Assembly (NCBI GenBank): GCA_910588885.1
Contig: CAJUSQ010000008.1
Location: 1-18,391 of the forward strand
DNA from: an uncultured Lachnospiraceae bacterium
GTDB lineage: Bacteria > Bacillota > Clostridia > Lachnospirales > Lachnospiraceae
Direction of reading: 5' to 3'
Length of the DNA: 18,391 nt
Position numbers and translations under genes: made by a program. Position 1 is the first letter of the stretch; every line of letters begins with the position of its first letter. The notes under the pieces were generated by a model, which ran no database searches, had not been told where the DNA came from, and saw only the letters and a program-made list of their open reading frames with translations. This document shows positions 12,932-18,391 of the stretch, piece after piece.

Positions 12932-14185
12932 TTATTCGTGACGCAGGGCGTCTATGGGATTCAGATTCGCCGCCTTATAGGAAGGCAGAAGCCCGAATAC
13001 AATCCCGATTACCATGGAAAAGACCACCGCTCCTACGGCTGCCGGAGCGCTGATGGACACCAGGGTGCCTGTCAGCTTGGAAATCACTTCTGCCAGTATG
13101 ATTCCCACAATCACCCCGATCAATCCGCCCAGGCTGGTCAATACGGCTGCTTCCGTCAAGAACTGCCCCAATACCTTGGACTTTCTGGCGCCAATGGCTT
13201 TCTTCAGGCCGATTTCCTGAGTACGTTCGGTTACGGACACCAGCATAATATTCATAACGCCGATTCCGCCTACCAAAAGAGAGATCCCGGCAATCCAGAT
13301 CAGCATGGTATTGGTGGACTGGCTTAATTCCTGAATTTCCTTGGCCTGTTCCAAAAGGTCCAGGGCCTTGTATTTCATGGTATCATCCGAAACGCTTAAA
13401 TAGGAGTTCAGGATCTCTGAGCTCTTCTTTCCGGCCGCCGTCATATCTTCCGTATTATTAACGGTCAAAACCAGCTTTTGCGGCTCGTCATAGCCATAGA
13501 GGGCAGGCCACACCGAAGAGGGTACATACACCTTTCCGGCGCTGTTCTGATTGTACATATAGTAATCTTCCATACTGTTGATTACCGGCTGGAATTTTTT
13601 GGATTTCGCCACCACTCCCACAACCGTAAAAGGCTCCTGCTTGATCTCAATGGTCTGACCGACCGGGTTTTCTCCGGAAAACAGGGACTCGGCGGATTCT
13701 TCGTCCAGAACCGCCACCTTTCGGAACTGTTCGAAGTCCTTTTCGTCAAAAATCCGTCCCTTTTGGACAATAAAGCTGCAGACGTCAAAATATTCCTGTT
13801 CAATCCCGTACAGGCTTCCGCCGGAAATCCCGGTATTTAAGTGGTAAATGGTGTTATAGGTATCTCTTGACACAAAAAGCGCCGCATTTTTTACTTCGTC
13901 AATCTCCTTGATCTCTTCCAATACCTCTTTGGAAATCACCGGGACCCCATCCGGAATTCCGTTGTATTCCATCTCATAAGTATAATCCCCCTGGTACAGC
14001 TGTACGGTCACGCTGTTGTCCCCGGAGCCGATCAAATTCTGCTTAATCTGTTCATTCGTCCCTTTGATCGTGGAGACTATGGCAATAATAGCGGCAATCC
14101 CGATAATAATGCCCAGCATTGTAAGGAAGGAACGCATCTTATGAGACCATATCCCCTGAAAGGATAATCTGATATTTTCAAACAT
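12932..14185 (-). CDS. MacB/FtsX-type ABC transporter permease
   Basis: Membrane subunit of a mechanotransmission-type ABC exporter. The 417-residue protein has the standard MacB layout. The first membrane segment (about 19-40) is followed by a large extracytoplasmic MacB_PCD domain (about 45-290). Three further segments lie at about 293-316, 346-366 and 379-400. Family text includes HKMRSFLTMLGIIIGIAAII at the N-terminus, GIGVMNIMLVSVTERTQEIGLKKAIGAR (about 307-334) and the final YKAANLNPIDALRHE. AAGGAGG lies about seven bases before the ATG, and the gene begins 14 bases after the second adaptor gene, so it is the last gene of the operon. It should dimerise with the ATPase of the same operon. 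The substrate cannot be inferred; relatives export peptides, antibiotics or lipids. Confidence 0.93.
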   Translation of the reverse strand: MFENIRLSFQGIWSHKMRSFLTMLGIIIGIAAIIAIVSTIKGTNEQIKQNLIGSGDNSVTVQLYQGDYTYEMEYNGIPDGVPVISKEVLEEIKEIDEVKNAALFVSRDTYNTIYHLNTGISGGSLYGIEQEYFDVCSFIVQKGRIFDEKDFEQFRKVAVLDEESAESLFSGENPVGQTIEIKQEPFTVVGVVAKSKKFQPVINSMEDYYMYNQNSAGKVYVPSSVWPALYGYDEPQKLVLTVNNTEDMTAAGKKSSEILNSYLSVSDDTMKYKALDLLEQAKEIQELSQSTNTMLIWIAGISLLVGGIGVMNIMLVSVTERTQEIGLKKAIGARKSKVLGQFLTEAAVLTSLGGLIGVIVGIILAEVISKLTGTLVSISAPAAVGAVVFSMVIGIVFGLLPSYKAANLNPIDALRHE

Positions 14186-14199
14186 AACCCGTATCCTCC

Positions 14200-15846
14200 T
14201 TATCGATACATGCCAGGAGAAGCATCTTCCTTAACTTTCACTCCCTCTTTTGCTGTTTTCCCATAGGGAAATGCAATACGGTCTTCCATATTAAGTCCTG
14301 ATTTAATTTCTATCGCTTCTCCGTAAATAGTTTTTCCGGTTTCCACATACTGCTTTTTCAGGCGGTTGTTTTCATCGGCAACGAGCACATAGCTCTTTCC
14401 GTCTTCTTCCCGTATATAGGCTTTCTGCAGATAAATGCTGTTATTGGCTTCTCCGCCGGACCTGGACGGAGTCATGGTCAGATCCACATATTCTCCGTTT
14501 TTCAGCCCCTGGGTATCTGCAATATAGGCCGTATAGGGATAAAAGGATACGTTTGGATTCCCTTCTCCCCAGCTGTTGTTATTCTCGGTGGGGTAGGGGG
14601 ATATTTCCTGGATTGTGGCTTCAAAGTTCATGCCGCTTTCCCAGGAATTGGCGTATACGGTCTGTCCCACTTCCACTTCTCCCAGCTGCAGTTCACTTAA
14701 GGAGCCGGTTACATATAAGCCCTCGGAACCGGATACGGTAAGGAACGGCGATCCGTCCTGGGGCGGGTTATCCTTATCTCCCACGGTCTTCACAATGCCG
14801 TCCACCGTAGCCGCCACGACGCCGTCTCCCGAAACGTTTTGCATCTGTTCCAGCTCTAGCTGGGCCTTCCTAATCTGCAAATCATAATCCTTAATATCTT
14901 TCTCCGCCTTTTTAATGGCTGCCGCCAGCTCTGACGCCGTATATCCCTCAATCACTTCCGGTTCGGTTATTTCCGGTTCCGGCGGGAATTCCACCTCCGG
15001 GTCCACATAAAAATCTCCCGGCTCTTCCACTACCGGCTGTTTCGTTTCCACCGACCACTTCGCATCGTCCGAAAACGTCATCCCGTTAAACTGGCGGCTG
15101 TTGATCTCCCAGAATTTATCCGGATCTGCCGTATTGGTCAGGGGCTGGATTATCTGAAGCCTTACAAACATTTGTTCTTCACTGTAAGCCAGGGCATTCA
15201 GGTAGGCGCCCTCCACGTAACAGCCCGGCATACACAGGATCACGTAAGGATCCTCCGGCGTCCCGGTTCCGGAGCTTTTGGCCAGCGCCGTATCCAAATC
15301 CCCGGAAATATAGTAATAAGCTCCGGTGGCATCATCCTTTTGAACCGGTACGTCTACAATGGGTTCCGGCCCCAGTATCGTATCCGTTATCGGATCCGGC
15401 TCTGGTTCCGGCTCCGGTATGGTTGTATCACGATCCGGAATCGGCGTTTCCTTCTTCAGTTTTTCCAGCTCCCGGCGGGCCAGGATTAATTTATTTTCCA
15501 ATGTTTCCACATCCAGCGCTTTGATCTCCAGCTGAAGGGAAGACAAGGTGGTATCATAGGACATCAGCGGGTCCCCGGCTTTTACTTCCTGCCCCTCCTC
15601 CACCAGGATTTCGGAAATCGTCTGGTTCGGTATTAAGTACACATCCTGATAAAAATCATTGGTCACTCTGCCGTAGCTGGTCATTTCTTCCCCGGAATAA
15701 TACCAGGTCAGATTCGATACGCTCTGGACTTCCGCCGTAAGGTTGTTCTTCTGATGCCAAAGATAGGCCACAATTCCCCCTGTAATCAATGCGGCAATGA
15801 CAAGAATCACCACAATTGTTACAACGATACGCTTTCCTTTACTCAT
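14200..15846 (-). CDS. Membrane-fusion-type adaptor with an inserted domain in the coiled-coil hairpin
   Basis: Extracytoplasmic partner of the ABC exporter, 548 aa from the ATG at 15846. A short basic start and one membrane segment (about 8-29) anchor it. The half-lipoyl motif (SEILVEEGQEVKAGDPL, about 78-94), a helix (about 100-133), the returning helix (about 303-337), the second half-lipoyl part (VVAATVDGIVKTVG) and barrel domains follow. The hairpin is interrupted at about 134-302 by Pro/Glu-rich linkers (IPEPEPEPDP; EFPPEPEITEPEVIE) around a compact domain of about 110 residues (165-275) that I do not recognise. The chosen start has AAGGAGG six bases upstream and overlaps the ATPase stop by eight bases (ATGAGTAA). 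It is the second adaptor in the operon. Confidence 0.88.
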   Translation of the reverse strand: MSKGKRIVVTIVVILVIAALITGGIVAYLWHQKNNLTAEVQSVSNLTWYYSGEEMTSYGRVTNDFYQDVYLIPNQTISEILVEEGQEVKAGDPLMSYDTTLSSLQLEIKALDVETLENKLILARRELEKLKKETPIPDRDTTIPEPEPEPDPITDTILGPEPIVDVPVQKDDATGAYYYISGDLDTALAKSSGTGTPEDPYVILCMPGCYVEGAYLNALAYSEEQMFVRLQIIQPLTNTADPDKFWEINSRQFNGMTFSDDAKWSVETKQPVVEEPGDFYVDPEVEFPPEPEITEPEVIEGYTASELAAAIKKAEKDIKDYDLQIRKAQLELEQMQNVSGDGVVAATVDGIVKTVGDKDNPPQDGSPFLTVSGSEGLYVTGSLSELQLGEVEVGQTVYANSWESGMNFEATIQEISPYPTENNNSWGEGNPNVSFYPYTAYIADTQGLKNGEYVDLTMTPSRSGGEANNSIYLQKAYIREEDGKSYVLVADENNRLKKQYVETGKTIYGEAIEIKSGLNMEDRIAFPYGKTAKEGVKVKEDASPGMYR

Positions 15847-16531
15847 CGGACACCTCCTTGCCGCCTTCCTCGGTAATCTCACCGTCTATAATGTGCACGA
15901 CGCGTTTGGCATGAGAAGCGATCTCCCGGTCATGGGTAATCATTACAATGGTTACGCCTTCCTGGTTCAATGTTTCAAACAGCTCCATAATCTGCTTGCC
16001 GGACTTCTGATCCAAGGCTCCTGTCGGCTCGTCGGCCAAAAGAATCTTGGGATTGTTCACCATTGCCCGGGCTATGGCCACCCGCTGCTTCTGCCCGCCG
16101 GAAAGCTGGGTCGGCTTAAAATTCACACGATCCCCCAGCCCTACCCGTTCCAGGGCTTTTGCCGCCCGTTCCCGCCGCTCCCTTTTCCGAACTCCCGCAT
16201 AGCTTAAGGGCAGGGCTACATTTTCCAGGGCGCTCTGCCGGGGCAGCAGATGAAAGCTCTGAAATACAAAGCCGATGCTTTTCAGCCGTACATCCGACAT
16301 TTCCTTGTCCTTGCACCGTAAAATATTTTCCCCGGCCAGTTCAAAGGTTCCCTTGGTGGGGCGGTCCAGACAGCCGATAATATTCATCAAGGTCGTCTTT
16401 CCGGAACCGGAGGGCCCCATAATCGCAACATATTCTCCCTCTTCCACCTGCAGGGACACATCCTTCAGAACCGGGACTACCAGCTTCTCCTGCTGGTAAT
16501 CTTTGTAAATATGTCTTAAATCCAGTATCAT
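15839..16531 (-). CDS. ABC transporter ATPase, MacB/LolD type
   Basis: Hydrolyses ATP to drive the MacB-type permease. The 230-residue protein has all required motifs: Walker A GPSGSGKTT (39-47), Q-loop Q91 (FVFQSFHLLP), signature LSGGQKQR (143-150), Walker B ILLADEPTGALD (163-174) and the H-loop ITHD with H200. The text QSFHLLPRQSALENVALPL and TGALDQKSGKQIMELF is typical of the LolD/MacB/FtsE group. Its ATG overlaps the stop of the first adaptor gene (ATGA), and its end overlaps the start of the second adaptor gene, so the three are translationally coupled. Confidence 0.95.
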   Translation of the reverse strand: MILDLRHIYKDYQQEKLVVPVLKDVSLQVEEGEYVAIMGPSGSGKTTLMNIIGCLDRPTKGTFELAGENILRCKDKEMSDVRLKSIGFVFQSFHLLPRQSALENVALPLSYAGVRKRERRERAAKALERVGLGDRVNFKPTQLSGGQKQRVAIARAMVNNPKILLADEPTGALDQKSGKQIMELFETLNQEGVTIVMITHDREIASHAKRVVHIIDGEITEEGGKEVSDE

Positions 16532-18018
16532 TCGGCCACCTCCGGTTCTGCGTCACCGCCTTCCGGCACATCATCGCCGTTTCCGTCGCCGTCCGTGCCG
16601 CTGTCCTTTGTACCGTTTTCCATGCCGCCGTCCATCGTTTCATCCACGCCGCCGTCCATGCTGCCCTCTATACCTTCGTCCATACTTCCGTCCATGCTGC
16701 CGTCTTCCATACTTCCGTCCATGCTGCCGTCCATACTTCCATCCATGCTGCCGTCTTCCATACTTCCGTCCATACTTCCACCCATGCCGTCATCCATACC
16801 GCCTTCGGTTTCTTCCTGGTACATGGGGGAGCTGTAATCCACTTCTTCCGCATTGGTAACGGTCTGGACGCCCTCATACAGGGCAGGCATGGGGTATGTA
16901 ATATAATCGTCTTCCGTAATACCGGAGAGGATCTGATACATGCCCATTGTTTCGTCATATTCGCCCAGCTCCACGCTCCGCTTCTCAAGGCGCTGCTTTC
17001 CGTTATCGGCCCATACATAGCTGCCGCCTTCCTCCATTACGAGATAGCTCTCATACAGCCAGACGCCTTCCTTTACCTCCTGCTGGCCCATGTCCAGTTC
17101 AATATAAAGGTGCTGTCCCAAAATCAGTCCTTCCGTACTGTCCAGGGCAACATAGAAGGGATATTTGGTTGCCGTTTCCATGCCGCCGTCACTTGCTACA
17201 AATCCGTTATTCCCTCCCCCTGTCACCTGGTTTGTGGTATCTACTTCCGTAATGGAACCGCTCCAGGTCTGCTCTTCATCCATTCTGGAACGAAGCAGCA
17301 CCGGGGTACCGGGGGACAGGGCCCAAATATTCTGCTCGTTTACCGTCCCTTTTACACGATAATCTCCGGTTGCCAATACCGTAATAAAGGGAAGCTCTTC
17401 TCCGGTATACTGGTCGTATCCGTTTTCACTGATGCTTTTTACGGTTCCGGAAATCTCACTGGAAACGGCCGCATGGTTCAAAGACTCCTCCAGCCGTTCG
17501 ATTTCCACCCGCTTGCTTTCTTTGTTGTACTGTGCCTGCTTAATCGTGGTCTGTATGGTCTGAATCTGGGTGGTATACTGGAACTTATCATCCTCAGATA
17601 CCTCTGCCCGCTCTGACTTCAAGGTTTCAATCTGATTGTAATAATCCGAAATCTCGTTATTGATGCCCTCCATCTCCAGCTTCGCCGTTGCGATCTTATC
17701 CTGGATATCCTGGGTATCGTATGCAAACAAAGGAGTTCCTGCCTCCACGGCATCTCCTTCCTTCACATAAATCTCTTTTACTACCTTTTCCCCGTCCTTC
17801 TTTACTTCCCAGGATTCCTGGGGCTCCACAACACCCGAATACCTGTTCTGCACCCCGTTATTCGTATTCATCATGGAAGAAACTTTTTCCACATAGACTT
17901 TGTCCCCGTTGCCAGCTTTGCCGTTCCCACGGCCCAGCAGAAACCAAAAGCCCCCCGCTGCTGCCGCAATCACCAAAAGGACGATTACAACAATCACTCC
18001 GATTTTCTTCTTACTCAT
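16528..18018 (-). CDS. Membrane-fusion-type adaptor with a Met/Asp/Gly repeat tail
   Basis: First gene of the ABC export operon, 496 aa from the ATG at 18018. Features in order: basic start (MSKKKIG); membrane segment (about 7-29); half-lipoyl part (EVKKDGEKVVKEIYVKEGDAVEAGTPLF, about 71-98); coiled-coil hairpin (about 103-183); return lipoyl part (SSEISGTVKSISENG); barrel domains to about 390; then an acidic tail. The tail (about 401-496) consists of GSMD and GSMED repeats followed by Gly/Asp/Glu-rich sequence. The start has AAAGGAGG six bases upstream. A longer in-frame extension to 18147 would run through leader hairpins and into the terminator stem, and is rejected. The gene ends in a 4-base overlap with the ATPase gene. 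Adaptors of this kind are thought to form a sleeve on the MacB permease. Confidence 0.9.
   Translation of the reverse strand: MSKKKIGVIVVIVLLVIAAAAGGFWFLLGRGNGKAGNGDKVYVEKVSSMMNTNNGVQNRYSGVVEPQESWEVKKDGEKVVKEIYVKEGDAVEAGTPLFAYDTQDIQDKIATAKLEMEGINNEISDYYNQIETLKSERAEVSEDDKFQYTTQIQTIQTTIKQAQYNKESKRVEIERLEESLNHAAVSSEISGTVKSISENGYDQYTGEELPFITVLATGDYRVKGTVNEQNIWALSPGTPVLLRSRMDEEQTWSGSITEVDTTNQVTGGGNNGFVASDGGMETATKYPFYVALDSTEGLILGQHLYIELDMGQQEVKEGVWLYESYLVMEEGGSYVWADNGKQRLEKRSVELGEYDETMGMYQILSGITEDDYITYPMPALYEGVQTVTNAEEVDYSSPMYQEETEGGMDDGMGGSMDGSMEDGSMDGSMDGSMDGSMEDGSMDGSMDEGIEGSMDGGVDETMDGGMENGTKDSGTDGDGNGDDVPEGGDAEPEVAE
16621..16800 (-). repeat. Coding tandem repeats (GSMD / GSMED units) in the adaptor tail
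   Basis: Residues about 407-466 of the adaptor are built from the units GSMD and GSMED, with 16 Met, mostly spaced every four or five residues. At the DNA level, blocks of 12 and 15 bases combine into near-identical 24- and 27-base units (for example CTTCCGTCCATGCTGCCGTC on the plus strand recurs). Such repeats can change copy number by slippage without breaking the frame. The edges are gradual, with degenerate units at both ends. Confidence 0.85.
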
Positions 18019-18126
18019 TTCCTGCCTCCTTTTCTTACATTCCTTCCGGATTTTCCAAAATCCCGTTATGTGGTGTCCCTTCCTAATTTGCCCTTGCCGG
18101 AAATCCCCGCGGCAAGTGGATTTGAA

Positions 18127-18166
18127 CAAAAAGATGGTTGCAGCCATCTTCCACCTACAACCATCT
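18127..18166 (-). terminator. Intrinsic terminator upstream of the ABC export operon
   Basis: On the minus strand AGATGGTTGTAG (18155-18166) and CTGCAACCATCT (18132-18143) form a 12-bp stem with one wobble and an 11-base loop, followed by T5. It either ends the gene at the right edge or acts as an attenuator, because the best promoter candidate for the operon lies upstream of it. Between it and the first adaptor gene are two more hairpins (TTGCCG/CGGCAA at 18094-18115; GGATTTT/AAAATCC at 18048-18063). Confidence 0.8.
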
Positions 18167-18191
18167 TACCATTGAAACTTTAGAAATTATC

Positions 18192-18216
18192 TGTATAATT
18201 CTTAAGAATTTCTTAA
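18192..18216 (-). promoter_or_regulatory. Candidate activated promoter: TTAAGAA direct repeats with 11-base period and a -10
   Basis: On the minus strand TTAAGAA occurs at 18210-18216 and again at 18199-18205, exactly one helical turn (11 bases) apart, followed immediately by TATACA (18192-18197). Direct repeats with this period in place of a -35 are typical binding sites of OmpR/PhoB-type response regulators. The palindrome AATTCTTAAGAATT (18197-18210) overlaps one repeat. This would drive the ABC operon through the terminator at 18127-18166. Confidence 0.45.
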
Positions 18217-18304
18217 AACGGATTTCTCCTTCGTATCATATTCTTTTTTATTTTTGAGCAACGGTTCCAGGCCGCTTCTTCCGCATCCGGCCCTCCAAAG
18301 CCGC

Positions 18305-18391
18305 CTAAATCAGGGGATACCGTTCTGTCAGAGAAGCTACGAGGCCCCGCACCTGGCCGGCTCCATCTTCGCCCTGCCGGATCATAATGGA
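18305..18391 (-). CDS. Possible C-terminal end of an unidentified protein (partial)
   Basis: From the right edge one minus-strand frame reads 28 codons, ending MIRQGEDGAGQVRGLVASL-TERYPLI, then TAG at 18305-18307. The composition looks like a normal protein terminus and the position fits an upstream gene ended by the 18127-18166 terminator. Another frame is also open here (to about 18215) but is rich in Arg, Pro and Ser and less convincing. Too short to assign. The ~88 bases between this stop and the direct repeats hold only a short GC-rich hairpin (GGCCG/CGGCC) and an AT-rich patch. Confidence 0.3.
   Translation of the reverse strand, partial: SIMIRQGEDGAGQVRGLVASLTERYPLI

Noticed and set aside
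16621..16800. CRISPR-like array
   Set aside because: The repeats are in frame inside an adaptor gene, with no spacers; they encode GSMD/GSMED units.

Overview
The window looks like chromosomal DNA of an anaerobic clostridium, most likely a Lachnospiraceae-type gut organism. This rests on near-perfect AGGAGG ribosome binding sites, clear TTGaca-17-TAtaaT promoters, moderately GC-rich codon use, a MacB-type export operon with two adaptor proteins, and an oxygen-sensitive iron-sulfur/molybdenum operon. The genus is an inference only. Most genes lie on the minus strand.

Layout from left to right. (1) 1-2353: housekeeping genes on the minus strand, comprising the N-terminal part of threonyl-tRNA synthetase (thrS, cut by the window edge) behind a leader with an intrinsic terminator, a SEC-C motif protein, and a membrane-anchored N-acetylmuramoyl-L-alanine amidase. 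(2) 2512-3650: plus strand, a GntR/FCD regulator and a 49-residue orphan small ORF, closed by a terminator shared with the convergent LysR gene. (3) 3649-4718: a LysR-type regulator with its own promoter. (4) 4761-10887: the most interesting part, a five-gene minus-strand operon with one strong promoter and one strong terminator. In transcription order it encodes a molybdopterin catalytic subunit (893 aa), a four-cluster ferredoxin-like subunit, a TorD-type chaperone, AsrA and AsrB. Genes overlap or nearly touch. No AsrC (siroheme sulfite reductase), no membrane anchor and no Tat signal are present. (5) 10978-11491: a small zinc-ribbon tail-anchored protein, divergent from the operon, followed by a ~99-bp imperfect palindrome. 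(6) 11511-12872: a divergent seryl-tRNA synthetase with its own promoter. (7) 12894-18216: an ABC export operon (adaptor, ATPase, second adaptor, MacB-type permease). The first adaptor has a Met/Asp/Gly repeat tail, and the second has a domain inserted in its coiled-coil hairpin. (8) The last ~90 bases may be the 3' end of another minus-strand gene.

Reading of the central operon: AsrA and AsrB normally carry electrons from NAD(P)H through FAD and iron-sulfur clusters to the siroheme subunit AsrC. Here the expected partner is replaced by a DMSO-reductase-family molybdoenzyme with its Fe-S subunit and dedicated chaperone. The simplest model is a soluble, cytoplasmic, NAD(P)H-linked molybdenum reductase of unknown substrate. 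Two regulators (LysR, GntR/FCD) lie just downstream of it. The operon promoter carries a TGGTATACCA palindrome at +1, a style of site used by some GntR/FCD regulators, and a 134-nt leader with mutually exclusive pairings.
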